DNA of 64,000 nt from Ignavibacteriales bacterium (GTDB lineage Bacteria > Bacteroidota > Ignavibacteria > Ignavibacteriales > Ignavibacteriaceae), in assembly GCA_016714125.1 (NCBI GenBank), contig JADJNX010000006.1, forward strand, positions 1-64,000. Direction: 5' to 3'. The position numbers were made by a program, and so were the translations under genes. Below the pieces are notes generated by a model. It was not told the DNA's origin. It did no database searches and saw only the letters and a program-made list of their open reading frames with translations. The first letter of the stretch is position 1. Each line of letters begins with the position of its first letter. This document shows positions 32,909 through 41,427 of the stretch, one piece after another.

Positions 32909-33630
32909 TCAATAAATATCTTCGAGGATGTCAACCACAGTCGATTCAAGATATTCGCACGCATAGGGAATTACACAATCCTTCCTTAGGTGGAGAAGGG
33001 AAAGGTTCCCAATTTCAACATCATGAAAGTTCTCCAGCAGGTATTTGTACATGGAGAGTTGCAGCGAATAGTGGTAGAAATTGCAGTCGGGCAGATGGCT
33101 TAGTTGGCGGTCTTGTTCCTCGTTTTCCGCCATAGCCATATTCATCTATCGATTTGTTTGTTTTCCAGTCGTAAATATCATACTTGTCAGTACGGGGGTT
33201 ATAAACAAGAAGATCAACAGTTCCTGCAATTCCCAACTCCTCGCTGAAAACTATCAATTCAGGGATAACTTCTCCCCGAGAGGTCAATGTGTTTGTTCAG
33301 CCATTCAACTCCCCGATCTGCTTTTTGGCATCACAGGCTTTTTCCCCTAAGTGATATATTCTTCAATTTCCTTATGAGTTAATGTGCCCTCATCCCTTGC
33401 ATCATTCCATTCTTTCATCAGCTCTTTGGGGTTCCATGTGGTTATATTTTGGATGGGATTTGGTAAGTTTTGTTGCAATTTTAAGGCATCAAACTCGCTA
33501 AAATATTAGCTCACAAGTGTTGTGCAACTGATAAACCCCATTTCAGGTTTTCTGTAAGAATATATCTGTGGTTCTCGATATCGAGGGTAATAAGGTGGGA
33601 ATTGATCAATGAGCCGGGAATTCTTGTCAC
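32909..33630 (-). pseudogene. PD-(D/E)XK nuclease-family protein, heavily frameshifted
   Basis: A GTG at 33630 opens an IENHRYILTE start. Successive frames then give MGFISCTTLVS-YFSEFDAL, WNDARDEGTLTHKEIEEYI, PELIVFSEELGIAGTVDLL, YDIYDWKTNK and LQLSMYKYLLE. The Asp in GTVDLL and the DWKTNK motif are the PD-(D/E)XK metal site, and the THKEIE and SMYKYLL helices are typical of the RecB/PDDEXK_1 group. At least four frame changes in 720 bases make it either a decaying gene or a low-quality stretch. Such proteins act in DNA repair or phage-related DNA processing. It runs convergent to the lipoprotein gene, and no helicase partner is nearby. Confidence 0.6.
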
Positions 33631-33792
33631 TATTTACCTTTATTAGATTTTTGCAAAAATGAAGAATACAAAAATACAAATTTTATCTCTTTTTTTGTTT
33701 ATTGGAAAAATAACTATATTTGAAGTTCAACTTAATGGAATTCCGGAAGTTGACGATGTGGTCGATCCTAAACCACTGGAAAATTTTTACAC

Positions 33793-33880
33793 GGAGGGTG
33801 GGAGAGTGGCTTAATCCAACGGTTTGCTAAACCGTCGTAGGGATTATACCTTACCGCGGGTTCGAATCCCGCCCTCTCCG
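33793..33880 (+). tRNA. tRNA-Ser (GCT), acceptor stem short by one base
   Basis: A class II tRNA with anticodon loop TTGCTAA (GCT), a long variable arm (CGTAGGGATTATACCTTACCG) and T arm GCGGGTTCGAATCCCGC. The 3' acceptor strand CCTCTCC expects GGAGAGG, but only GGAGGG precedes T8, so one base seems to be missing. The discriminator is G and no CCA is encoded. Confidence 0.9.
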
Positions 33881-33885
33881 CTCAA

Positions 33886-33922
33886 AAAAGGCTGCCCCAA
33901 AAACGAGGCAGCCTTTTTTTTT
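33886..33922 (+). terminator. Intrinsic terminator after tRNA-Ser
   Basis: GGCTGCC (33890-33896) pairs with GGCAGCC (33907-33913) over a ten-base loop, followed by nine Ts. The 32 bases 33886-33917 recur exactly at 35411-35442. Confidence 0.9.
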
Positions 33923-34070
33923 ACCTGTAAACTTATTGGTTGCTTAATATTTAATACTGTATATTTGTTCGATATTATTCTTCAAATTCCATCCGTATTC
34001 TGCTTACATCCCTGTTTGGATAATAACGATTTCCCATTTTCCCCTTGTGCCAATTGTTTGGAGAATGGTT
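33923..34070 (+). pseudogene. Remnant paralogue of the small protein at 35496
   Basis: After the shared terminator this stretch repeats the order seen after 35442: an AATACTGTATATTTG box (33953-33967), then a decayed reading frame. Translating from 33968 with one frame adjustment gives FFKFHPYSAYIPVWIITIS, which aligns with FYKFRRLFAYIPAVIVAIF at the start of the 35496 protein. It ends without the His-rich part. It is probably a degraded duplicate. Confidence 0.5.
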
Positions 34071-34129
34071 TGATAAAAACAAAAAATTTATTTAATAACC
34101 TCAATTTTAACCTTTAATGGAGAAGAATT

Positions 34130-35075
34130 ATGAATAAAAACAGATTTGGCAACAGCGATTTGCAAGTATCTCAATTGGGACTTGGATGTATGGGAATGAG
34201 TGAATTTTATGGAAATTATAATGATACTGAATCAATTGAGGTCATCCATCATGCAATTGAAAAAGGCATTAACTTTTTTGACACCGCGGACATGTATGGA
34301 CTTGGGAAAAATGAAATTTTAGTGGGTAAAGCCTTAAAGGGAAAAGAAACGAGGTTGTTTTAGCTACTAAATTTGGTGTAATGAGAGGTGATGACGGTTC
34401 GTTCCTGGTGTAAACGGGAAACCGGAATATGTAAAACAAGCTTGTGAAAACAGCCTGCAAAGATTGGGGGTTGATTATATCGATTTGTATTATCAACATA
34501 GAGTTGATCCAAATACTCCAATTGAAGAGACTGTGGGCGCTATGTCAGAATTGGTAAAGGAAGGTAAGGTCAGATATATCGGACTGTCTGAGGCTTCCGA
34601 AGAAGTTATTAGAAGAGCTTATAAAATTCATCCTGTTACCGCAGTTCAAACTGAATACTCTTTGTGGAGCAACGATTTAGAGGCTGTAATACCGGTTTGC
34701 AGGGAACTTGATATCGCCATGGTTCCCTATAGTCCATTAGGAAGAGGTTTTTTATCCGGGAAATTTAGATCAACTGAAGATTTTGAAGCCGGTGATTTCA
34801 GGAGGTATAATCCCAGATTTCGAGCAGAAAATTTTAGCAAAAATTTAGAAATTTTGGAAAAAGTTGAAGGATTTGCCAAATTAAAATCTGTGACACCTTC
34901 GCAAATTGCTCTTAGCTGGGTTCTTTCCAAGGGTAATGATATGTTCCCAATCCCAGGCACTAAAAGAATTAAGTATTTAGATGAGAATATTGAGGCAACT
35001 ACAATTTCTCTCGAAAAGGATGAAATTGATCAATTGGATCAATTGTATAAATTAGTTTCCGGGAACAGATATTGA
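34130..35075 (+). CDS. Aldo/keto reductase (frameshifted)
   Basis: Frames 34130-34363 and 34464-35075, plus the stretch between them, give about 315 residues. An AAGAATT sequence precedes the ATG. AKR features: LGLGCMGMSEFYG, the catalytic Asp/Tyr in FFDTADMYG, Lys in ATKFG (near 34368, in the shifted part) and His in YYQHRVD. The cofactor loop is IPGTKRIKYLDENI. It resembles the YajO/aryl-alcohol dehydrogenase-like branch, which reduces aldehydes with NADPH; the substrate is unknown. The gene is notably AT-rich and lies between two copies of a terminator/leader segment (33886-34070 and 35411-35590), so it may have been inserted or may mark a duplication. Confidence 0.85.
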
Positions 35076-35115
35076 GGCAAGGCAAATTTCCTGTTCTTGA
35101 TTCACCGCCGCGAAA

Positions 35116-35135
35116 GGGGGGGGGGGAGGGGGGGG
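35116..35135. other. Poly-G tract
   Basis: Eleven Gs, one A and eight Gs in otherwise AT-rich sequence. A 13-G tract occurs at 59367-59379. Such runs are out of character for this genome and may be a sequencing artefact. Confidence 0.8.
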
Positions 35136-35243
35136 AAGTCCCTTTCTCGGAGGCCTTTGCGAGGCGTATTCACGGACTGTTGGCCAACAGGTATGATTAG
35201 GATGATCCCAATTTAACCGACAAAGTTCCCTGGTAATCCAACA

Positions 35244-35384
35244 ATGTCTTACCGCTCAAAACATCCGTTAAAGGTAGTTGCTGAGGTTACCATTTGGCAG
35301 GGACATTCTCCGGAACAGGTAAAAGTCATGAAAGACGGAGTGGCGAAGCTTGAAGAAGAAGGAATTGAAGCAATCGAGGATTGA
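35244..35384 (+). CDS. Small hypothetical protein or gene remnant
   Basis: 46 residues, MSYRSKHPLKVVAEVTIWQG followed by HSPEQVKVMKDGVAKLEEEG and a short acidic tail. The composition is protein-like (a strand, then an amphipathic acidic helix), and the frame stays open upstream to 35217, so it could be the end of a longer broken gene. There is no clear ribosome site. I do not recognise a family. It sits between the aldo/keto reductase and the second terminator copy. Confidence 0.3.
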   Translation: MSYRSKHPLKVVAEVTIWQGHSPEQVKVMKDGVAKLEEEGIEAIED

Positions 35385-35410
35385 GTAAAAAGTTAATATT
35401 TTTTACATAT

Positions 35411-35442
35411 AAAAGGCTGCCCCAAAAACGAGGCAGCCTTTT
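35411..35442 (+). terminator. Second copy of the tRNA-Ser-type terminator
   Basis: GGCTGCC (35415-35421)/GGCAGCC (35432-35438), identical over 32 bases to 33886-33917, with a shorter T-run (four Ts). It closes the aldo/keto reductase region before the metal-efflux genes. Confidence 0.75.
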
Positions 35443-35460
35443 ATTGTTTCCTGCTAACGG

Positions 35461-35491
35461 TTGTGTGATTAAACTAAATACTGTATATTTG
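35461..35491 (+). promoter_or_regulatory. Possible Bacteroidota-type promoter
   Basis: TTG (35461-35463), a 20-base spacer and TATATTTG (35484-35491) fit the TTG/TANNTTTG sigma consensus. The ATG of the small His-rich protein follows only four bases later, so the transcript would be almost leaderless. AATACTGTATATTTG is conserved in the duplicate at 33953-33967. Confidence 0.35.
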
Positions 35492-35495
35492 ACTG

Positions 35496-35840
35496 ATGAT
35501 ATTCTATAAATTCCGCCGGTTATTTGCTTATATTCCGGCTGTGATAGTTGCGATTTTTCTTTTTTCCTTTGTTCATTCAGAACTTGGGTTGTTCAATTAT
35601 GATCACGGCGATCATTCTGAGCATGACCATTGTGAAATTGTTCAGACTACCAATATCCCGGGTGTCAGTTTTAAGGTACCACAGCCCAAACTTGAAATAA
35701 ACAAGTTTCTCTCAGAGAATAATAATTTAGCAGATGCGCTGAACGATATTACCAATCCGATTGGTGTACAAAATTATCTTGCGGTTAATAATTCAAACCC
35801 TCTTCCCGTCTATATTTCCCATCGATCACTCCTGATTTAG
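35496..35840 (+). CDS. Small His-rich exported/membrane protein of a metal-efflux locus
   Basis: 114 residues. It has a hydrophobic N-terminal segment (LFAYIPAVIVAIFLFSFVHS) and then a DHGDHSEHDHCEI cluster that could bind metal ions; the rest is polar. I do not recognise a named family. It directly precedes a membrane-fusion protein and a CzcA/CusA-like pump on the same strand, so a role as a periplasmic metal sensor, sponge or chaperone is plausible but is inference. A degraded copy of its start lies at about 33968-34070. Confidence 0.65.
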   Translation: MIFYKFRRLFAYIPAVIVAIFLFSFVHSELGLFNYDHGDHSEHDHCEIVQTTNIPGVSFKVPQPKLEINKFLSENNNLADALNDITNPIGVQNYLAVNNSNPLPVYISHRSLLI

Positions 35841-35929
35841 CCACTCCACAATAAATATACAATTCTGATCTTTTGCTCTTCTGCTCTTCTGTAGAAGGGC
35901 TTTCACTGATTATTTAATTTGGAGTAAAA

Positions 35930-37111
35930 TTGAATTCTTCAATAAAAATGTATGCATTAATTACCCTGCTTTTATTTGTTCTGGCAGGGTGTTCCGGAGA
36001 TGTGGAAAAAGCTGTAAAAGATGAACATCACGATGAAAAAGTGGTGCCACCGAAATAAAATTAACCAAAACTGCACAAAAGGATATCGGTTTAAGGGTTG
36101 AAACTCTTCAACTGACAAATGCAAGGGGTTTCTCAATATACCCGCCAAAATAGTTACCAACCAAAATTCTGAAGCCCTGATTGGATCACTTGTTCGAGGG
36201 GAGGGTAAAAGAAGGTTTATGTAAATGTTGGCGATAATGTTAAACAGGGGCAGATCCTTTTCTCTATTGAAAGTCTGGAGGTTGGGGCACTAAAAGCCGG
36301 GCTGATAAAAGCCAAGGCAAATCTGGATTTTGCAAAATCGACTCTTGATAGAGAAAAAAAACTTTTCGAAAAGGGGTTCAGTTCACAGCAGATGCTGGAT
36401 CAGGTGAATGCAGAATATAACAGAGCACTCGCTGATTTTAATGCGGAAGATAAAAAGATACACTCAGTCGGGTTGATCGATGAGGATGTTTTTGACGTCA
36501 AAGGGAATGCTCTTCATTCCTCGGGTTTACTAAATATAAAATCACCAATCAACGGAACAGTTGTTGAGAGAAACCTGGTTACCGGTCAACTTATTGAGTC
36601 AACTTCAAACGGTTTGCGGATAATGAATACAAGTACTGTATGGGTTGACGGACAGGTTTATGAAAAAGATATTGACAGAATAGTAAAAACAGGGAAACTA
36701 ACCTTTGTCACCCTTGCTTATGGGGATGAGGAATTTTCCGGCAATATTATAAATATCGGTCAGACGGTTGATGAAAAAACCCGTACAATAACCATTCGGG
36801 GTGAGATTCCAAACAGAGGAGGCAAACTTAAACCGGAAATGTTTGGAGAGATGACTATCCGTATAGGAGAAGAGGTTGAAACCTTGATGTTGGATGCTGA
36901 GGCACTCGTGAAAGAGGGGTCGGAAGAGTATGTTTTTGTTCAGGTAAATGACACTCTTTTCGAGAAACGAATTGTAAAAACCGGATTTCATTTGGATGAA
37001 AAGGTTGAGATTACTGAAGGACTTAAGGCCGGCGAGAAAGTGGTTACTAAAGGATCATTTTATCTAAAATCAGAGATTAAGAAGGAAGAAATTGAAGGGG
37101 ATGCTCACTAA
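35930..37111 (+). CDS. RND efflux membrane-fusion lipoprotein (CusB/CzcB-like), frameshifted
   Basis: A TTG at 35930 with GGAG five bases upstream (or the ATG at 35948) opens MYALITLLLFVLAGC, a lipoprotein signal, followed by a His-rich DEHHDEK. Several frame changes between 36050 and 36220 interrupt the first beta-barrel/lipoyl part (TEIKLTKTAQKDIG, VYVNVGDNVKQGQILFSIES). The frame is then clean to 37111: hairpin helices (LIKAKANLDFAKSTLDREKK), a second lipoyl half (IKSPINGTVVERNLVTGQ), a beta-barrel (VWVDGQVYEKDI) and a membrane-proximal domain ending EIEGDAH. It links the inner-membrane pump to an outer channel. The stop overlaps the pump start (TAATG). No TolC/CusC gene is in the window. 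Confidence 0.82.
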
Positions 37112-40100
37112 TGCTTGAAAAAATAGTACTCTTCATACTTAATCAACGTGGTTTGGTGGTATTTGTTTCTCTCGTAATTGCGGTTATTGGGATATACTCA
37201 TATATCAATCTCCCAATAGACGCTTTCCCTGATGTAACAAACAATCAAGTCGAAATAATTAGCCATGCAGACGGTTTGTCAGCAATAGAAATAGAGAGGG
37301 ATGTTACTTATCCCATTGAGATGTCTATGCGGGGTTTGCCCGATGTTGAGCAATTAAGATCGGTTACCAAATTTGGTCTCTCGATAGTGACTATAATTTT
37401 CAAAGATAATGTTGATATCTATTTTGCAAGGCAGGTTGTTTTCGAGAGACTTGCAGAAGCCAGAGAACAGGTGCCTGCAGGAGTGGAGATGACTCTGGGT
37501 CCCGTAGCCACGGCGATGGGTGAGATCTATCAATATACAATTGATGGAAAATACCCGGCAGATTCATTGGAAAAAATAAAATATCTGACTGAATTGCGTA
37601 CTCTGCAAGAATGGGTAATCACACCTCTGCTTAAGAGTATTAATGGTGTGAATGAGATAAACTCATTTGGAGGATATTTTAAGCAGTATCAGGTGAATAT
37701 AAGTCCTGAAAAATTGGTAAAGTTCGATATCTCGGCAAACGATGTTTTTGTCGCTGTTACGAACAACAATCAGAATGTCGGCGGGAATATTCTCGAGAAA
37801 AACTCCGACCAATATATTGTTCGAGGGGTGGGATTGATTGAAAACCTGGATGACATAGGGGATATTGTGCTTAAATCATCCGCCGGAACTCCGGTGTTAT
37901 TGCGAGAAGTTGCCGAAGTCAGGATCGGAGAAGCTGTAAGAACCGGCGCAGCAATGATAAACGGTGAGCAAGAAGCTGTTGGAGGAATTGTAATGATGCT
38001 CAGGGGGGAAAACAGCAGGGATGTTGTTGAGGCTGTAAAAGCAAAAGTGGAAGAAATCAATACAGGTAATGTGCTTCCGGATGGATTAAAGATTGTACCC
38101 TATTATGACAGGTCAGAGATTGTAAGTGCCAGTGTAAACACAGTTAACAAGGCATTATTGGAGGGAGCCATTCTTGTCCTCCTGATACTTTATCTTTTGC
38201 TCAGAAGTTTCAGAGCAAGTATAATAGTTCTCATCGCCTTGCCTCTCACTCTATGTGCTACATTCATTGTGATGAAGATTGTTGGTTTAAGCGCAAATTT
38301 AATGTCTCTTGGTGGACTTGCAATTTCGATTGGAATTATAATTGATGCCGCGATCATTCAGATGGAGAATGTTCAGAGGCATTTGAGTGAATCCAAAGGC
38401 GATTCGGGAAAACTTTCCACAGTACTAAAGGGTGTCCTGGAAGTGAGAAAACCAAGTATCCTCGGCGAAATAATCATCGCTACCACATTTATCCCTATAC
38501 TCACCCTCGAGGGGATAGAAGGGAAGATGTTTACGCCGCTGGCTCTTACAGTTGGTGTAGCAATTATCTGCTCTCTCCTGATATCAATTTTTATAACACC
38601 CGTATTGTGTTCAATTTTTCTAAAAGAGGAGCCGGAAAAAGAGAGTTTTGTAATGAAATATGCTCAGAGGTATTATCTAAACATATTTGAGATTGCCCAG
38701 AGGAGAAAATCAATTATTCTGGGTGTTGCTTTTTTGTTTTTGGCGGCTGCAATCTTTACTTTTACCAGGCTGGGAACAGAGTTCATCCCTGTTATGGATG
38801 AAGGAGCATTTGATGCGGATGTTGCATTGCTGCCCGGCGTCTCTCTCGGTAAAGCCATGGAAATAAATAAACTTGTTTCAACAAAAATGAAGGAATTTCC
38901 AGAACTTGGAACTGTCGTAAGTAAAACTGGGCAGACAAGCACAGCTCTTGATACCAGAGGCGTTGATAAGACGGGATTTGTGGGGATTCTGAAGCCGAGA
39001 AGCGAGTGGCGGGAGGATATTTCCCGGGAAGAGTTGTTTGGCAGAATGCGCGAATCGCTTGAAACCATTCCCGGGATAGGATTTGGATTCAGTCAGCCGA
39101 TCCAGTGCAGAATTGATGAGCTGGTTGCCGGCACCAAGTCACAGTTGATCATAAAGCTCTTTGGTGAGGATTTGGATACTCTTAAACTCAAAGCAGGGGA
39201 AATCGTGAGGATTATCTCCTCCATAGAGGGAGCAGAAGATATTATGGCTGAAAAAGTTGGCGGGCAGCCATATCTAACCGTCAAAATTGACAGAAATAAA
39301 ATTGCAAGGTACGGGCTGAATATAAGTGATGTGCAAAATATTATTGAAATTGCGATTGCAGGAAAATCTGCCTCCCGTTTTTTTGAAAAAAACAGAAGTT
39401 TTGATATAATCTTAAGGCTTCCTGAGAAGTACAGGAATTCAGTTGAATCAATTGGTAATATCATGGTTCCGACCAAAACAGAAAACCGCCTTCCTCTTCG
39501 ACAGTTGGCCACAATAGAGATTGTCGAGGGTCCTGTCCAGATCAGCCGTCAGGATGGTATCAGAAGGATAGGGATTGAGTTGAATATAAGTGGAAGAGAC
39601 ATCGGTGGATTTGTTGCAGAAGTGAAAGAAAAACTGAAAGAAGGTGTTAAACTGCCTTCCGGGTATTATCTTTCATGGGGTGGGCAATTTGAAAACCAAG
39701 AGAGGGCAACCAAAAAAATGGCGATAATTGGGCCTTTGGCGGTTGGTTTGATATTTTTATTACTTTTTGTTACTTTCAGATCAATCAGGCGGGTGTTGCT
39801 CGTGATGTCAAATCTTCCATTTGCTTTGATTGGAGGAGTGTTTTCTTTGTACATTTCAGGGCAGTTTTTATCTGTTCCTGCGTCAGTTGGTTTTATCGTA
39901 TTATTTGGAGTTGCGGTGTTAAATGGTGTAGTACTTGTGTCATATATCGCTGATCTGAAGGAAAATGGGATGGAACTTCATGAAGCAATCAAAACAGGAA
40001 GCATGTCACGCTTGAGACCTGTGTTAATGACAGCATTGATAGCAATTACAAGTCTTATCCCGATGCTATTTGCCACGGGTGCCGGATCAGAGATACAGAA

Positions 40101-40275
40101 ACCTCTGGCAACCGTTGTAATCGGTGGGTTAATTTCATCCACCTTGCTAACATTAATTTTGATTCCGGCATTTTATCCCTGGTTTGAAAAAAAGGATTCT
40201 AACGGGGCACAAATAGATACAAGTCTGGCAGCTATTTCCACCGGGGGTAACATTGATTCGACAGATATAGGATAA
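37111..40275 (+). CDS. czcA: CzcA/CusA-family heavy-metal RND efflux pump
   Basis: 1054 residues, unbroken, the normal length for the family. It has TM1 at the N-terminus, porter domains (DVTYPIEMSMRGLPDVEQLRSVTKFGLS; FEGVSLGKAM-like region), a TM2-6 block, a second periplasmic loop and TM8-12. The proton-relay segment at about 401-420 (GGLAISIGIIIDAAIIQMEN) keeps Asp412 and Glu419 but has Ser406 where divalent-metal CzcA pumps have Asp. That pattern is nearer the CusA (Cu/Ag) type. The symbol is for the family, and Cu(I)/Ag(I) is at least as likely as Co/Zn/Cd. It is coupled to the fusion protein by one-base overlap. Confidence 0.9.
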   Translation: MLEKIVLFILNQRGLVVFVSLVIAVIGIYSYINLPIDAFPDVTNNQVEIISHADGLSAIEIERDVTYPIEMSMRGLPDVEQLRSVTKFGLSIVTIIFKDNVDIYFARQVVFERLAEAREQVPAGVEMTLGPVATAMGEIYQYTIDGKYPADSLEKIKYLTELRTLQEWVITPLLKSINGVNEINSFGGYFKQYQVNISPEKLVKFDISANDVFVAVTNNNQNVGGNILEKNSDQYIVRGVGLIENLDDIGDIVLKSSAGTPVLLREVAEVRIGEAVRTGAAMINGEQEAVGGIVMMLRGENSRDVVEAVKAKVEEINTGNVLPDGLKIVPYYDRSEIVSASVNTVNKALLEGAILVLLILYLLLRSFRASIIVLIALPLTLCATFIVMKIVGLSANLMSLGGLAISIGIIIDAAIIQMENVQRHLSESKGDSGKLSTVLKGVLEVRKPSILGEIIIATTFIPILTLEGIEGKMFTPLALTVGVAIICSLLISIFITPVLCSIFLKEEPEKESFVMKYAQRYYLNIFEIAQRRKSIILGVAFLFLAAAIFTFTRLGTEFIPVMDEGAFDADVALLPGVSLGKAMEINKLVSTKMKEFPELGTVVSKTGQTSTALDTRGVDKTGFVGILKPRSEWREDISREELFGRMRESLETIPGIGFGFSQPIQCRIDELVAGTKSQLIIKLFGEDLDTLKLKAGEIVRIISSIEGAEDIMAEKVGGQPYLTVKIDRNKIARYGLNISDVQNIIEIAIAGKSASRFFEKNRSFDIILRLPEKYRNSVESIGNIMVPTKTENRLPLRQLATIEIVEGPVQISRQDGIRRIGIELNISGRDIGGFVAEVKEKLKEGVKLPSGYYLSWGGQFENQERATKKMAIIGPLAVGLIFLLLFVTFRSIRRVLLVMSNLPFALIGGVFSLYISGQFLSVPASVGFIVLFGVAVLNGVVLVSYIADLKENGMELHEAIKTGSMSRLRPVLMTALIAITSLIPMLFATGAGSEIQKPLATVVIGGLISSTLLTLILIPAFYPWFEKKDSNGAQIDTSLAAISTGGNIDSTDIG

Positions 40276-40291
40276 GTAGTTGAGGATGCAA

Positions 40292-40329
40292 ACAGCGTGA
40301 AATTGGGGTTTATTTCAACTTCACGCTGT
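40292..40329. terminator. Hairpin between convergent genes
   Basis: ACAGCGTGAA (40292-40301) pairs perfectly with TTCACGCTGT (40320-40329) over an 18-base loop. There is no long T-run. It lies between the efflux pump stop and the stop of the leftward gene, and probably ends both transcripts. Confidence 0.55.
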
Positions 40330-40343
40330 CCCGGAAATCGATC

Positions 40344-41294
40344 TTACTGTTTGTAATTGGGTACCGTATTTTTTACAGCTCCCTTTACATAATAAGCTGA
40401 GGAAGTTATACATTTATGGAGCGGATCAGCCTTTGCTCCTGATAACTCTTCATTAATCGGGATTTTCCCGTTTACCACAGGAAATGTGAAGTCCACTATT
40501 GGATTCCACTGGTTTTTGTATTGATCACTTGCATAGATCACAATTCTATAATCACCATCCTGGGACATCACTTTTGGTTTAAAATCCATTGTATATGCAA
40601 CAGATTTTCCAAATTTCCTTGATTGTCCGGGGAAGTTGGTAAAATGATCATACTGTTCCGGACCTTTGGTAAGAAGTACCTCACCATTTTTAATGACTTC
40701 CGACCTCAGTTCCATGGTTCTTTCATATCCGTCGTTGTTCTCCCAGAACCATTTTACATCAGTTGGAGCACCAAACCAGAAGGATACGATTCCACCATTG
40801 GAGCCGTCATCTTCATAGATATAAGCGATATCCGTCCACGGTCCGGTGCAAGCATACCGTGCTTTTCCGGCTTTAACAGTTTTAGTTATCTCAAATGGAG
40901 TTTCCCAAATCAGTTTACCACCGGCATAAATTTCAAGTTTGAAATTGCCGGGGGCAAATACTGGTAGTTTGGGAAAATCTGTGGTGGGGTGACCGGTAGG
41001 TGAAAATTTGAGGCAATCGGTAACTTTTGCCCATTCTCCGTCGTAGTTTGCAGTAAATTGCCATGTTGCGTCAGCAACGATCTTACCATTCATATCTTTG
41101 ATGGTAGTTTTGAGTTCTTCTCCGCTTTGCATCCCTAAAATATTCCAAACGGTCTTCGGATACCACCTGCCATCATCCATAAAATTGAGTATGGATTCGG
41201 TGACAGTAGTAAGTGTTGGACCTTTATCTCCGGCTCTGGAAACCACATTAAATGCGACCAGAATCATGCACGAATACAGTAACAACTTTTTCAT
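40344..41294 (-). CDS. Uncharacterised exported protein
   Basis: 316 residues, intact, with a signal peptide (MKKLLLYSCMILVAFNVVSRAG). The mature protein is rich in aromatic residues and beta strands: TWQFTANYDGEWAKVTDCLKF, KLEIYAGGKLIWETPFEI, ARYACTGPWTDIAYIYEDDG, WFWENNDGYERTMELRSEV. Two immunoglobulin-like halves seem likely. Three Cys are present (in TDCLK, YACTG and HKCIT), which would be unusual for a purely structural beta protein. I recognise no family. It is convergent with the efflux pump and upstream of another uncharacterised lipoprotein on the same strand. Confidence 0.7.
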   Translation of the reverse strand: MKKLLLYSCMILVAFNVVSRAGDKGPTLTTVTESILNFMDDGRWYPKTVWNILGMQSGEELKTTIKDMNGKIVADATWQFTANYDGEWAKVTDCLKFSPTGHPTTDFPKLPVFAPGNFKLEIYAGGKLIWETPFEITKTVKAGKARYACTGPWTDIAYIYEDDGSNGGIVSFWFGAPTDVKWFWENNDGYERTMELRSEVIKNGEVLLTKGPEQYDHFTNFPGQSRKFGKSVAYTMDFKPKVMSQDGDYRIVIYASDQYKNQWNPIVDFTFPVVNGKIPINEELSGAKADPLHKCITSSAYYVKGAVKNTVPNYKQ

Positions 41295-41427
41295 GTTTCA
41301 CTCCTCGAACAAGTTTAAGTTAGGTCACTCGTAACTTAAACAATTATTCGAGAAAAAGCATGAAATGAGCGTAAAATTTTTTTTGAGGGGGGATTTAGAT
41401 CTGTACCGAATCAGCCATCCCCTGTGC

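Noticed and set aside
32909..33630. Prophage or defence island around the PD-(D/E)XK gene
   Set aside because: No phage structural, integrase, helicase or toxin genes flank it; the neighbours are a receptor lipoprotein and a tRNA.
33824..34117. 97-residue open frame starting inside tRNA-Ser
   Set aside because: It begins in the tRNA anticodon region and crosses the terminator. Only the decayed paralogue part, in another frame, has meaning.
37111..40275. Multidrug (AcrB-type) RND pump
   Set aside because: VTYPIEMSMRGLPDVEQLRS and the Asp/Glu relay pattern are of the heavy-metal type, and the fusion-protein partner is CusB/CzcB-like.
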